NCBI GenBank assembly: GCA_021162615.1
Contig: JAGGYH010000052.1
Coordinates: 1-53,182, forward strand
Length of the DNA: 53,182 bases
Direction of reading: 5' to 3'
Source of the DNA: Candidatus Aminicenantota bacterium
GTDB lineage: Bacteria > Acidobacteriota > Aminicenantia > Aminicenantales > Aminicenantaceae
The position numbers were made by a program, and so were the translations under genes. Of this stretch, positions 1 to 7,558 are shown piece after piece. The notes beneath the pieces were generated by a model. The model searched no databases. It saw only the letters and a list, made by a program, of their open reading frames with translations, and was not told the DNA's origin. The number at the start of each line of letters is the position of its first letter. The stretch's first letter is position 1.

Positions 1-285
1 AAATTTTCCCATTATAAAGACAGTAATAAACAAAACCCATCCCAAAAAAAATCCCACCCCTCTTATGACACCTATGCGGAGAACTATTATTATTTGAAAC
101 AGATGAATAAAAAGACCCTTATGGGGATTATCTTCGTTGATGGAGAAAAAATAGAAGGCCAGATTGAATGGTATGATTATAACTGCTTGAAAATAAACCG
201 GAAAAACGCTCCAAATCTTCTGGTTTTTAAAAGCAATATAAAATATTTATACAAGATTGAACCAAGTTCAAAAACAAAAGGGTAA
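1..285 (+). CDS. Hfq-like RNA-binding protein (5' end outside window)
   Basis: The frame is open from base 1 to TAA at 283-285, so the N-terminus lies outside the window. The visible 94 residues have a low-complexity lead followed by a compact Sm-like region: YYYLKQMNKKTLMGIIFVDG, then EGQIEWYDYNCLKINR and PNLLVFKSNIKYLYKIE. This pattern (short beta strands, a lysine- and tyrosine-rich C-terminal strand, IKYLYK) matches the Hfq-related proteins of Acidobacteria-type genomes, predicted to bind RNA as a ring. It lies 28 bases before pdxA on the same strand and may be cotranscribed. The family call is by pattern recognition; sRNA chaperone activity is inferred. Confidence 0.6.
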   Translation, partial: KFSHYKDSNKQNPSQKKSHPSYDTYAENYYYLKQMNKKTLMGIIFVDGEKIEGQIEWYDYNCLKINRKNAPNLLVFKSNIKYLYKIEPSSKTKG

Positions 286-313
286 TCAAGACCGACCTGC
301 TTCCCTGCAAAAA

Positions 314-1297
314 ATGGCTCCCATAACAATTGGAATCAGCCTAGGAGACCCAGGAGGGATAGGTCCTGAAGTCACTATTAAGGCCCTCCTTTCCTTCCCC
401 GGCCTTCCGAAAGCAAACTACATCCTTTTCGGGCCCAGATATATTATCGATAAAGAAATAAAGAGAGCCGGTTTTAACATAAAAATTCCGGGTTATACAC
501 CCCAAAAAACACTTAAACCCACAGGAATCACATTGTATGATATGCCCCTTCATCCAAAAGCAACTCCGTCAAATCATCCCTGTAAAGAAAACGGCGCATT
601 GTCATTTAATTGTTTTAAAAAAGCGGTTGAAAAGGCGGAACAAGGCTCTCTTGATGCTGTGGTCACAGCCCCTATATCAAAAAAGGCATGGGAACTTGCA
701 GGGATAGGCTGGGCCGGTCATACGGAATACTTTTCCAGGTATTATTCTAAGGCAATCATGTCCTTTTTCTCCAAGAACATGAATGTCGCTTTGTTCACCC
801 ATCATATCTCTTTAAAAAAGGCTCTGCATAAAATCAAAAAAAAGGACCTGTATCATTTTTTCTTAAGTCTCGATACCTTCACTCAACAAGCTTTTAACCG
901 AAAATTCCACCTTCTTGTTCCGGGGATAAATCCCCATGCAGGAGAGGGAGGAATAATGGGAAACGAAGAAATCGATGAAATCATTCCTGCCATCATACAA
1001 GCTCAAGAAAAAGGATTGAACATAAGCGGTCCCTTCCCCCCGGATACTGTCTTTAACAAAGCTTATAAAGAAAGCAAAAAAATCGTGGCCTCTCTCTATC
1101 ATGACCAGGGTCTTATTGCCTTCAAACTCGTATCTTTCAATGAAGGAGTCAATGTTACTCTCGGCCTTCCTTTTATCCGGACATCTCCCGACCATGGGAC
1201 AGCGTTTGATATCGCCGGAAAAGGGACAGCTGATCCGGCCAGCATGCTTGAAGCCATAAAATTAGCCGCCCGGCTTGCGCACAATCAAAAAAGCTGA
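314..1297 (+). CDS. pdxA: 4-hydroxythreonine-4-phosphate dehydrogenase PdxA
   Basis: PdxA oxidises 4-phosphohydroxy-L-threonine with NAD(P)+ in the DXP-dependent route to pyridoxal phosphate; it is a cytosolic metal-dependent dimer. The 327 residues have the usual family length. Visible motifs are ISLGDPGGIGPEV near the N-terminus, TAPISK, the metal-ligand segment GHTEY, VPGINPHAGEGG, PPDTVF, YHDQGLIAFK and TSPDHGTAFDIAG. I chose ATG 314 because homology starts immediately (MAPITIGISLGDPGG); a TTG at 257 in the same frame would add 19 unlike residues inside the upstream gene. No strong ribosome binding site precedes ATG 314. Its last sense codon and stop lie inside the left 27-bp direct repeat. 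Confidence 0.93.
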   Translation: MAPITIGISLGDPGGIGPEVTIKALLSFPGLPKANYILFGPRYIIDKEIKRAGFNIKIPGYTPQKTLKPTGITLYDMPLHPKATPSNHPCKENGALSFNCFKKAVEKAEQGSLDAVVTAPISKKAWELAGIGWAGHTEYFSRYYSKAIMSFFSKNMNVALFTHHISLKKALHKIKKKDLYHFFLSLDTFTQQAFNRKFHLLVPGINPHAGEGGIMGNEEIDEIIPAIIQAQEKGLNISGPFPPDTVFNKAYKESKKIVASLYHDQGLIAFKLVSFNEGVNVTLGLPFIRTSPDHGTAFDIAGKGTADPASMLEAIKLAARLAHNQKS

Positions 1298-1319
1298 TCT
1301 TATGAATAAAGTCAGTAGT
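1293..1319 (+). repeat. Left copy of a perfect 27-bp direct repeat
   Basis: These 27 bases recur without mismatch at 1934-1960. This copy contains the final AGC codon and TGA stop of pdxA and begins GCTGATCTTATGAATAAAG. The two copies are 641 bp apart, start to start. Confidence 0.9.
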
Positions 1320-1367
1320 ACTTGCTTTATTCACGAGTCGAGGTGAAATTCAGATATGGCCTGTGCT

Positions 1368-1520
1368 CCAGACTTTCATCAGGCAAGCTGGTTCTTCAGC
1401 CCGCTGATTTTTCCCAGCGAGTAAAATCAGCTTATTCCTCGGCTCGCTCCCCTCTGCGAGGAACCATGCCCGCTCGCCTCCGGATGACTTCAGAACCAGC
1501 CCGCCTGACTGAAAGTCTGG
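1368..1520. repeat. Branched palindrome with two internal hairpins (left unit)
   Basis: The outer stem pairs 1368-1395 with 1492-1520 (28 against 29 bases, two mismatches and one indel). Inside are two perfect hairpins: GCTGATTTT at 1403-1411 with AAAATCAGC at 1423-1431, and TTCCTCG at 1435-1441 with CGAGGAA at 1457-1463. Drawn out, this is a cloverleaf-like fold. It has no tRNA sequence features. Confidence 0.75.
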
Positions 1521-1567
1521 ATGAGGCATGATGTTATTTATCTTACAAGAATAGAGTAGTTCCTTAC

Positions 1568-1755
1568 GAAATTCAGGTATGGACCTGGCGACATTAAAGA
1601 TTTAGCCTTCGGAGTGCTGTGTTTGAGGGAACTCAGCGAAGCTGAGCTTCGAGTATGTCTGACCCACGACGGGGGGAGTTGCGCAGAAGCCGAGAATACA
1701 GCACGTAGAATGGCGTTAAAAATCTTTAGCGAGCACAGGCCATACCTGAATTTCA
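1568..1755. repeat. Branched palindrome (right unit)
   Basis: The base stem pairs GAAATTCAGGTATGG at 1568-1582 with its complement within 1739-1754. Inner elements are GTGCTGT at 1614-1620 with ACAGCAC at 1698-1704, and a tight hairpin CTCAGC-GAA-GCTGAG at 1632-1646. The base stem competes with the 25-bp outer pairing for the same right arm. Confidence 0.65.
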
Positions 1756-1933
1756 TCCTCCTTCACTGCGAATGCCCTGTAACGAAGCAGATGCAGCGAG
1801 ATCGGCTCGCCTGTAAGGTAAGATCAGACTGCATTAAATTTAAATATGAAACAGAAATAAAGAGATGAACTTTGTTTGTATACATAATGACATTAAAAGA
1901 CAATAGATTGTGATATACGGAATGGATATGCAG

Positions 1934-1960
1934 GCTGATCTTATGAATAAAGTCAGTAGT
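1934..1960 (+). repeat. Right copy of the 27-bp direct repeat
   Basis: This is identical to 1293-1319. Read on the minus strand, this copy supplies the stop codon (1953-1955) and part of the last two codons of pfk. Collapsing the two copies into one would leave both convergent genes complete. Confidence 0.9.
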
Positions 1961-3158
1961 CGCTGGTCATAATAAACAAAGGCTTGTAATTAAAACTCTT
2001 ATAATAAGGCCTCAGCCTTTCCCTATTGTAATATTTATTGACATCCACTGTTTTCTTTGTACCTGTAACCACTTCAATCGGAACATTATCATACTTCCCA
2101 TTTCTTAAAGAAACCATCCTCCCTGAGACCTTCTCAAGAATGAGGTCCAAAGCTAAATTCCCGAATGCCATGGGTACGATAGAATCAATAGCATCGGGAT
2201 CGCCGCATCTCACCAAATAACTCAAACGCTGGTTTATGACATTGATTCTTCTTCCATTGTTGTACTGAGGGGATATTTCTTTTAGCTGTTTTGAAATCAG
2301 GTCTCCGACTCCCCCCAATTTTTTATGTCCGAACATATCTTTTTCATGATTTTCAAATATCATCTTTTCCCCTTCAAAGACAGCTCCTTCAGAAACCAGA
2401 ACCACTGAATACTTGCTGGGATTTGTCAAGCGGTCCTGTGTGAGCAATTCACACAGGTTCTCAATCTTAAATTTATATTCGGGAATCACACATCTGTTTG
2501 CAGCACCCGCCATGGTAGGAATCAGGGCTGTATACCCCGCATATCTTCCAAAAACCTCTATCACTAAAAATCTCTCATGAGAACCGGCAGTGGTTCTCAG
2601 AGAATGAGTCAAGCTAATGATACGGGTCACGCAGCTGCTGAATCCAATGCAGTAGTCGGTCCCCGGGACATCGTTATCCATGGTCTTTGGGATCCCGATA
2701 ATTTTGACTCCTTCGTGATGCAGTCTTACAGCATAACTCAATGTATCATCTCCTCCCATAGGGATGAGATAATCAATCCCAAGATAATCCAGATTTCTCA
2801 GCACTTCTTCGGTGAGGTCATTTGTCTTTTTATTGTACTTATCCTTTAAAAAAACAGGGATATTGACATCAGGGACATGACTCGGGCGGGTTCTTGAAGT
2901 GTGCAGGAAAGTCCCACCCGTACGCCCTGCTTTGTTCACTATATCTTCTGTAAGTAATTGATAATTTTGACTTTGTGACTCTTTGTCATCTCTATTCATA
3001 TCTATCAAACCTGCCCACCCTCTGCGTATGCCCACGACTTCATACCCTTCACGAAGAGCTCTTATAGTGATCGCTCTTATGGCTGGATTCAGTCCAGGCA
3101 CATCACCTCCGCCAGTAAGAATCCCTATGACGCCTTTCTTTTTTTTTATATGAACCAT
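1953..3158 (-). CDS. 6-phosphofructokinase, pyrophosphate-type active site
   Basis: This enzyme phosphorylates fructose 6-phosphate to the 1,6-bisphosphate in glycolysis. It has 401 residues with the PFK-A fold motifs: GILTGGGDVPGLNPA (residues 12-26), GGDDT (135-139) and PKTMDND (157-163). Two positions distinguish phosphoryl donors in this family: Gly104 and Gly124 of the ATP-dependent E. coli enzyme. Here they are Asp138 and Lys158, the combination of pyrophosphate-dependent enzymes, which work reversibly. The ATG at 3158 follows AGAGGGAAAA. smpB lies 24 bases upstream on the same strand, so the two are probably cotranscribed. The stop lies in the right 27-bp direct repeat. PPi use is inferred from residues. 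Confidence 0.9.
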   Translation of the reverse strand: MVHIKKKKGVIGILTGGGDVPGLNPAIRAITIRALREGYEVVGIRRGWAGLIDMNRDDKESQSQNYQLLTEDIVNKAGRTGGTFLHTSRTRPSHVPDVNIPVFLKDKYNKKTNDLTEEVLRNLDYLGIDYLIPMGGDDTLSYAVRLHHEGVKIIGIPKTMDNDVPGTDYCIGFSSCVTRIISLTHSLRTTAGSHERFLVIEVFGRYAGYTALIPTMAGAANRCVIPEYKFKIENLCELLTQDRLTNPSKYSVVLVSEGAVFEGEKMIFENHEKDMFGHKKLGGVGDLISKQLKEISPQYNNGRRINVINQRLSYLVRCGDPDAIDSIVPMAFGNLALDLILEKVSGRMVSLRNGKYDNVPIEVVTGTKKTVDVNKYYNRERLRPYYKSFNYKPLFIMTSDY

Positions 3159-3182
3159 TTTTCCCTCTTCAAATAAAACATT

Positions 3183-3638
3183 TTATCCTCTCCGGTATCT
3201 TTTCAATTCAGCTCTCATATCCCTTTCCTGGTCCCTTTCTTTGATCGCTTCTCTTTTCTCATAAATCTTTTTGCCTCTGGCCAGTGATATCTCCACTTTT
3301 ACAAATCCCTTATCATTAATCACCACTTTGGTGGGAATGATTGTCAATCCTTTCTGTTTGATCTTACCGATAAGACGCTTTATTTCGCGCTTGTGGAGAA
3401 GAAGCTTTCTGTCCCTCAGCGGATCATGGTTGAAACGATTGGCTGCTTCATAATGGCTGATGTGGCAGTTATGAAGGAACACTTCTCCGTCTTTAATATC
3501 AACATAACTTTCCTTAATACTGATCTTTCCCTCTCTGATGGCCTTTACCTCACTGCCGACCAAAGAAATCCCGGCCTCAAAAATATCAATAATATCATAA
3601 TTGAAAAAAGCCTTTTTGTTCTTTGCCACCAATCTCAT
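3183..3638 (-). CDS. smpB: SsrA-binding protein SmpB
   Basis: SmpB binds tmRNA and brings it to stalled ribosomes for trans-translation. The 151 residues have family length. They show the OB-fold signature KKAFFNYDIIDIFEAGISL, then GSEVKAIREGKISIKESYV, HISHYEAANRFNHDP, RKLLLHKREI, and a basic C-terminal tail (KERDQERDMRAELKRYRRG) that enters the mRNA channel. It is the first gene of a minus-strand pair with pfk, with a good promoter upstream at 3690-3718. The tmRNA gene itself is not seen in this window. Confidence 0.96.
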   Translation of the reverse strand: MRLVAKNKKAFFNYDIIDIFEAGISLVGSEVKAIREGKISIKESYVDIKDGEVFLHNCHISHYEAANRFNHDPLRDRKLLLHKREIKRLIGKIKQKGLTIIPTKVVINDKGFVKVEISLARGKKIYEKREAIKERDQERDMRAELKRYRRG

Positions 3639-3689
3639 AACACACTGCCTTTAATGCCTATCTGGAATATTAATCCTTTGTCACCGTAA

Positions 3690-3718
3690 TTTATAATATA
3701 TATCAATTTAATTGTAAA
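3690..3718 (-). promoter_or_regulatory. Predicted sigma-70 promoter for smpB-pfk
   Basis: On the minus strand a TTTACA -35 box (3713-3718) is followed after 17 bases by TATAAA (3690-3695), about 52 bases before the smpB start. The region is AT-rich, so chance matches are possible. Confidence 0.5.
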
Positions 3719-3805
3719 TAAATCCGGATTGTTTACAGATTGAAAACCACAGGATTTTTTATGACCTCTTCAGTTAATGAAACTCGGATGACAACAGCCT
3801 GAAAC

Positions 3806-4324
3806 TCAGGAGTCTATCTGGGTGGCTGCATCCTTAAAGCATAGGGACAGATTCTTAAACACTCTTTCCTCAACCTCATCTTTAGTAGCATCAATCACTT
3901 CTGATATCTCAGATACCAGCAGTGCCTTGGCTTTTTCCATCATCTTCTTTTCCCTGAAGGATAAAGGCTTCGTGAGATTGAGATAATAGAGGCTCTTCAG
4001 AACAAAAGCAAGGTCAAGAAGAGAACCTGTTTTCATAAGTTCTTCATGCTCCTTATGTCTTCCTTTCCAGTTCTTGCTTACATCTACGATTCCATCCCTC
4101 ATAAACTCGTAAATCTTTCTGACCTTATCTTCACTCACCAGCTTTCTAATCCCCATTGCTCTCACACCTGAAAAGGGGATTAGAATGAGAGTATCGTTGG
4201 AAACAATCCTTAGAGTGCAAACCCTTGACTCAACCCCGTACAGATCCTGCTTCTGGATATCTTCAATAATCCCAATCCCTTGGTTGGGATATATGACCTT
4301 ATCTCCGACCGATAGGTAATCCAT
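3806..4324 (-). CDS. carD: CarD-family transcription regulator
   Basis: CarD-type proteins bind the RNA polymerase beta subunit through a Tudor-like N-terminal domain and stabilise the open promoter complex. The 172 residues show that domain at the start (DYLSVGDKVIYPNQGIGIIE through about residue 60), followed by a helical DNA-contacting domain with FMRDGIVDVSKNWKGRHKEH and SFREKKMMEKAKALLVSEI. It is transcribed away from rpmH. There is no ribosome binding site: a near-consensus promoter abuts the ATG, so the message is predicted to be nearly leaderless. The family call is firm; which genes it controls is unknown. Confidence 0.88.
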   Translation of the reverse strand: MDYLSVGDKVIYPNQGIGIIEDIQKQDLYGVESRVCTLRIVSNDTLILIPFSGVRAMGIRKLVSEDKVRKIYEFMRDGIVDVSKNWKGRHKEHEELMKTGSLLDLAFVLKSLYYLNLTKPLSFREKKMMEKAKALLVSEISEVIDATKDEVEERVFKNLSLCFKDAATQIDS

Positions 4325-4335
4325 ATGTAAAAAAA

Positions 4336-4364
4336 ATTATAATAGACTTAAGGCTCCAAGTCAA
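4336..4364 (-). promoter_or_regulatory. Strong promoter abutting the carD start codon
   Basis: On the minus strand TTGACT (4359-4364) is followed after exactly 17 bases by a perfect TATAAT (4336-4341). Transcription would start near 4329, only about five bases before the ATG whose first base is 4324. Confidence 0.8.
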
Positions 4365-4447
4365 ATAAAAAAACAAATAAGCCGGATTATTACGAAGAAA
4401 AAAGCCATGATGTCAGGATTAAGAACGCACACAAGACCAAAACGGGC

Positions 4448-4476
4448 TTGACAGACAGAGTATTGTTTATTAACAT
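4448..4476 (+). promoter_or_regulatory. Predicted sigma-70 promoter for the rpmH operon
   Basis: A perfect TTGACA -35 box (4448-4453), a 17-base spacer and TAACAT (4471-4476) lie 36 bases before the rpmH ATG. It probably drives rpmH-rnpA-yidD-yidC-jag. Confidence 0.7.
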
Positions 4477-4512
4477 ACTTATCCAAACCAATTCGAAAAA
4501 AAGACAAAGAAG

Positions 4513-4647
4513 ATGAAGAGAACATATCAACCTAACAACAGAAAAAGAAAAAAAAACCACGGATTTCTTGCCCGGATGAAGAAAAAAGGCGGACGTATCG
4601 TCATAAAAAACAGACGGAAAAAAGGCAGAAAAAAACTTTCCGCCTAA
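4513..4647 (+). CDS. rpmH: 50S ribosomal protein L34
   Basis: L34 is a tiny, very basic protein of the large ribosomal subunit. This gene encodes 44 residues, starting [20 protein letters not shown] and then [21 protein letters not shown], the classic L34 pattern. The ATG is preceded by AAGACAAAGAAG. The stop TAA (4645-4647) shares its last base with the rnpA ATG, so the two are translationally coupled, as in most bacteria. Confidence 0.97.
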   Translation: MKRTYQPNNRKRKKNHGFLARMKKKGGRIVIKNRRKKGRKKLSA

Positions 4648-5000
4648 TGAAAGAGTCTATTAGTCCAAAAGAAAGGATAAGAAAAAAAAGGGAGTTTTCA
4701 TTAATATATAAGAAAGGAAACCGATATAGAGGTAAATACTTCATCATCATCTACCTCCCAAATGGTGGCAGCCAATCAAGACTGGCGGTCGTCGCCGGAA
4801 AAAAAATCGGAAATGCTGTTAAGAGAAATAAGGCCAAGAGATGGATAAAAGCTCTTTACCGGAGAAACAAAAATCTATTGGAAGATTCCACAGACCTTAT
4901 CTTTATAGCAAAAGAAAATATTTTTAAGGCTCCCTGGAAGAATCTTCAGAAAGATTATGCCAAAGCCATAGAGCATATCAATCAGAAGCAGTCAATGTGA
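4647..5000 (+). CDS. rnpA: Ribonuclease P protein component
   Basis: RnpA is the protein subunit of RNase P, which removes 5' leaders from pre-tRNAs. The 117 residues show [20 protein letters not shown], then [20 protein letters not shown] (the RNA-binding RNR region, typically KxxGxAVxRNxxKR) and a helical C-terminus. It sits between L34 and yidD in the standard order; the stop overlaps the yidD start by one base. The RNA subunit gene was not seen here. Confidence 0.95.
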   Translation: MKESISPKERIRKKREFSLIYKKGNRYRGKYFIIIYLPNGGSQSRLAVVAGKKIGNAVKRNKAKRWIKALYRRNKNLLEDSTDLIFIAKENIFKAPWKNLQKDYAKAIEHINQKQSM

Positions 5001-5209
5001 TGAAAAAAGCGATACTGTTTGTCCTCAGGCAATACAAACATTATATTTCTCCGTTATTAGGAAATAACTGCCGGTTTTACCCTACCTGCTCTGTATACGC
5101 TTACCAGGCTATTGAAAAATACGGACTGACAAGAGGCATTTTTTTAGGTATCAAAAGACTCCTTAAATGTCATCCATTTCATGCAGGAGGAGTCGATCCA
5201 GTCCCATAA
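5000..5209 (+). CDS. yidD: Membrane protein insertion efficiency factor YidD
   Basis: YidD is a small membrane-associated protein that helps YidC insert inner-membrane proteins. The 69 residues show the family core [20 protein letters not shown], then [33 protein letters not shown] and VDPVP, with the conserved cysteines. ATG 5000 overlaps the rnpA stop by one base; an in-frame GTG at 4997 is possible. It is followed 12 bases later by yidC, its functional partner. Confidence 0.95.
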   Translation: MKKAILFVLRQYKHYISPLLGNNCRFYPTCSVYAYQAIEKYGLTRGIFLGIKRLLKCHPFHAGGVDPVP

Positions 5210-5221
5210 AAGGATGCAACC

Positions 5222-6859
5222 ATGAGCACAGAAAAAAGACTATTGATCGCCATAATTATCTCATTTTTAATCATATTTCTCTACCAAGCTCTGTTTTTCA
5301 AAAAAGAACCCCAAACAACCATTCCCCAGCAACCAACAGCTCAAACAGAGCCTGTTTTGAAAAAGGTACAGCCAGAAGAGACGGTAATCCAGGAACCTGA
5401 GCCTGTAGACAAAGAAGAAATCAGGCCTGTTGCAGGAGAAAGGGAACAAAAAGTTACGGTCCAGACTTCTTTATACACCGCTGAATGGAGCAGCAGGGGA
5501 GCGGTCCTTAAAAAATGGACTTTAACGGAATATCAAGATGATGAAGGCGAACAGATGGAGCTGGTTTCCCGTTCGTCAAAAGATCTTAATGAATACCCTT
5601 TTTCGCTCAACACAGAAGATCCCGACTTTAATGATTCCATCAATAAGGCCTTATTCAAGGCCTCTTCCACCCAGATCAATCTCCATAATGGAGAGTCCAA
5701 GGAATTGGTATTCACGTATGCTGACGAACAAGGCAACAAAGTCGAAAAGATTTTTACGTTCTATGACAGAACGTATGAAATAGATATCCAGACAACCGTA
5801 TTGAAAAACAATAGGGAGATCGAACCCAATATTGTCTGGGGCCCTTCATTCGCCAATCTGCCGGTACAGTCCAAACAAAACAGATTCGGCCAGCTAACTG
5901 GAGTAGCTGTGTACTCCGGAGGGAAAGTAAACCGCCACTCCGAAACTAAATTCGATGCGGAAAAAAACACATATAACTTTGTTCAATGGGCCGGCTATGA
6001 GAGTCAGTATTTCACAGCGCTTTTTATCACATCCCCTCAAAAGGCAAGCGCAGCTTTCGTGAAACAGGACATCAATGAAAGCTCCTCTTTTTTCCTTATA
6101 GTGAACCACGTTGATAAAGCCTATATAGGACCCAAAAAATATGACATTCTCTCAAAAATGGGGAGTGATACGAAAAAATTGATCAAATTCGGTTTGTTCG
6201 GTTTTATATCAGAAATTCTGTACAGTGCCTTAAAAATCGTTCACCATGCCATCCCGAACTGGGGATTCTGCATAATCGTACTTACTATTGTGATAAAAAT
6301 CCTGTTTTTCCCTCTTACATTCAGCAGCACAAAATCCATGGCCAAGATGCAGGAACTCCAGCCAAAAATAAAAGCCCTCAAATCTAAATACAAAAAAGCC
6401 AAGCAGGACATTGAACAGCGGAAAAAACTCAACGAAGAGACCATGAAGCTCTACAAAGAACAGGGCGTCAATCCTGCTGGCGGATGCCTGCCAATACTGA
6501 TACAGCTCCCTATCTTTTGGGGATTTTTCCGTCTTCTGGTCGTCGCTATAGAGTTCAGACACAGTCCCTTTATTTTTTGGATCCAAGACCTGTCAATCAA
6601 GGATCCGTATTATATCACTCCCATTCTCATGGGGATAACACAATTCATAAACCAAAAAATGACTCCATCCGCCGGAGATGCGACCCAAAAAAGGATGATG
6701 CTCATCATGCCGGTCATAATGACCATATTTTTCATGAATTTCCAGAGCGGCCTTGTCCTTTACTGGCTGACCAATAATATCCTTCAAATAGGACAGCAAT
6801 ATATAACGAACAGAATCATGCAAAAGAAGGAACCACATGTCAAAAAAAGAAAAAAATAG
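5222..6859 (+). CDS. yidC: Membrane protein insertase YidC
   Basis: YidC inserts and folds inner-membrane proteins with or without SecYEG. The 545 residues have the Gram-negative architecture: a first transmembrane helix at about residues 6-26, a large beta-rich periplasmic domain to about residue 320, then the conserved C-terminal bundle starting around NWGFCIIVLTIVIKILFFPL, the TFSSTKSMAKMQELQPKIKA coiled-coil loop, GGCLPILIQLPIFWGFFRLL and a lysine-rich cytoplasmic tail (KKEPHVKKRKK). The P1 domain indicates a double-membrane cell. Its end overlaps jag by 23 bases. Confidence 0.96.
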   Translation: MSTEKRLLIAIIISFLIIFLYQALFFKKEPQTTIPQQPTAQTEPVLKKVQPEETVIQEPEPVDKEEIRPVAGEREQKVTVQTSLYTAEWSSRGAVLKKWTLTEYQDDEGEQMELVSRSSKDLNEYPFSLNTEDPDFNDSINKALFKASSTQINLHNGESKELVFTYADEQGNKVEKIFTFYDRTYEIDIQTTVLKNNREIEPNIVWGPSFANLPVQSKQNRFGQLTGVAVYSGGKVNRHSETKFDAEKNTYNFVQWAGYESQYFTALFITSPQKASAAFVKQDINESSSFFLIVNHVDKAYIGPKKYDILSKMGSDTKKLIKFGLFGFISEILYSALKIVHHAIPNWGFCIIVLTIVIKILFFPLTFSSTKSMAKMQELQPKIKALKSKYKKAKQDIEQRKKLNEETMKLYKEQGVNPAGGCLPILIQLPIFWGFFRLLVVAIEFRHSPFIFWIQDLSIKDPYYITPILMGITQFINQKMTPSAGDATQKRMMLIMPVIMTIFFMNFQSGLVLYWLTNNILQIGQQYITNRIMQKKEPHVKKRKK

Positions 6860-7460
6860 TCACAAAAAAGAATTTACAGGAAGAAATCTTGAAGATGTCA
6901 TCAGCCATGCCGAACATGTGCTTAAAATCCCCCGTTCCAAATTCAACTATGAAATAGTAGCTGAAAAAACAAAACTATTCGGAATAAAAACCAAGGAAAT
7001 CGTCATAAGAGCCTGGCCAAAAACAGAGGAAGGCGAAAAGTCAGTAGATGAGTTTCTTGATAACATGCTGTCACATCTCCCCCTGGATATCAAATATAAG
7101 ACCCAGGAAAACAATAATATCACGTATTTCATTTTTGAGGGGCCGGACAAACATTTCCTCCTTCAGAAAGACGGTTCTCTTTTACTGGCTTTCCAGCATA
7201 TCCTTAACAAAATATCCCCGGAGAAAGTGCAAGCTGACTGCGACCACTTTAAAAAGAGAAAGGAAAGAGAGCTTAAAGATTATGTCCACCATATAGCCCG
7301 CAAGGTTAAGGAATCAGGGAAAAATGAGATACTGGAGCCTATGAACCCTTATAAAAGGAGGCTTGTCCATATAACAGTCAACCAGATCCCGGGTCTTTCT
7401 ACTGAAAGCCTGGGCAACGGGTTTATGAAAAAAATAAAAGTTTACCAAAAAAAACAATAA
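6837..7460 (+). CDS. jag: RNA-binding protein Jag/KhpB (SpoIIIJ-associated)
   Basis: Jag proteins bind RNA and in many bacteria are encoded beside yidC. The 207 residues show the three usual parts: a Jag N-terminal domain (residues 1-55, with KEFTGRNLEDVISHAEHVLK), a divergent KH domain in the middle and a C-terminal R3H domain (EPMNPYKRRLVHITVN, then GLSTESLGNGFMKKIKV). The ATG at 6837 lies within the end of yidC in another frame, suggesting coupled translation. Confidence 0.92.
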   Translation: MSKKEKNSHKKEFTGRNLEDVISHAEHVLKIPRSKFNYEIVAEKTKLFGIKTKEIVIRAWPKTEEGEKSVDEFLDNMLSHLPLDIKYKTQENNNITYFIFEGPDKHFLLQKDGSLLLAFQHILNKISPEKVQADCDHFKKRKERELKDYVHHIARKVKESGKNEILEPMNPYKRRLVHITVNQIPGLSTESLGNGFMKKIKVYQKKQ

Positions 7461-7484
7461 CCTTTTCCCTGATGTATTCAGGCT

Positions 7485-7520
7485 AAAGACAATTTCCATA
7501 AGCAGCTCCTCATTGTCTTT
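7485..7520 (+). terminator. Possible hairpin between jag and mnmE
   Basis: AAAGACAAT (7485-7493) is perfectly complementary to ATTGTCTTT (7512-7520) across an 18-base loop, 24 bases after jag. It is followed by a pyrimidine-rich run rather than a clean T tract. It might be a weak terminator or an mRNA stem. Confidence 0.3.
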
Positions 7521-7558
7521 CATTTGAATGTTTCTCTTTTCCGTTTTAAAATAAAAGA

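Larger units (their letters stand above)
1344..1755. repeat. Outer inverted repeat, 25-bp arms
   Basis: Arms 1344-1368 and 1731-1755 are complementary at 24 of 25 positions; the single mismatch is in TTCAG(A/G)TATGG. A further direct copy of the 15-base core GAAATTCAGGTATGG lies at 1568-1582, so the right arm has two possible partners. The arms enclose about 360 bases holding two further branched structures. Confidence 0.85.
1320..1933. mobile_element. Palindrome-rich 614-bp insert between 27-bp direct repeats
   Basis: This gene-free stretch separates the convergent pdxA and pfk genes and is bounded by perfect 27-bp direct repeats. It is built of nested inverted repeats: an outer 25-bp arm pair, a left multi-branch structure (1368-1520) and a right one (1568-1755). 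Three short open frames cross it, but two carry the same translated repeat (KFRYGLCS) from opposite strands, as expected of repeat DNA rather than genes. No transposase and no terminal inverted repeat at the insert edges are visible. It could be a non-autonomous mobile element or a duplication-derived insert; mobility is inferred. Confidence 0.5.

Noticed and set aside
1322-1868. Three short open frames (1322-1531 +, 1538-1756 -, 1614-1868 +)
   Set aside because: They lie in the palindromic insert; two share KFRYGLCS only because they read the same inverted repeat. No ribosome binding sites and no family resemblance.
4325-4512. Possible replication origin next to rpmH
   Set aside because: Only one loose DnaA-box-like word (TTATCCAAA near 4480) is present; the segment is better explained by two divergent promoters.
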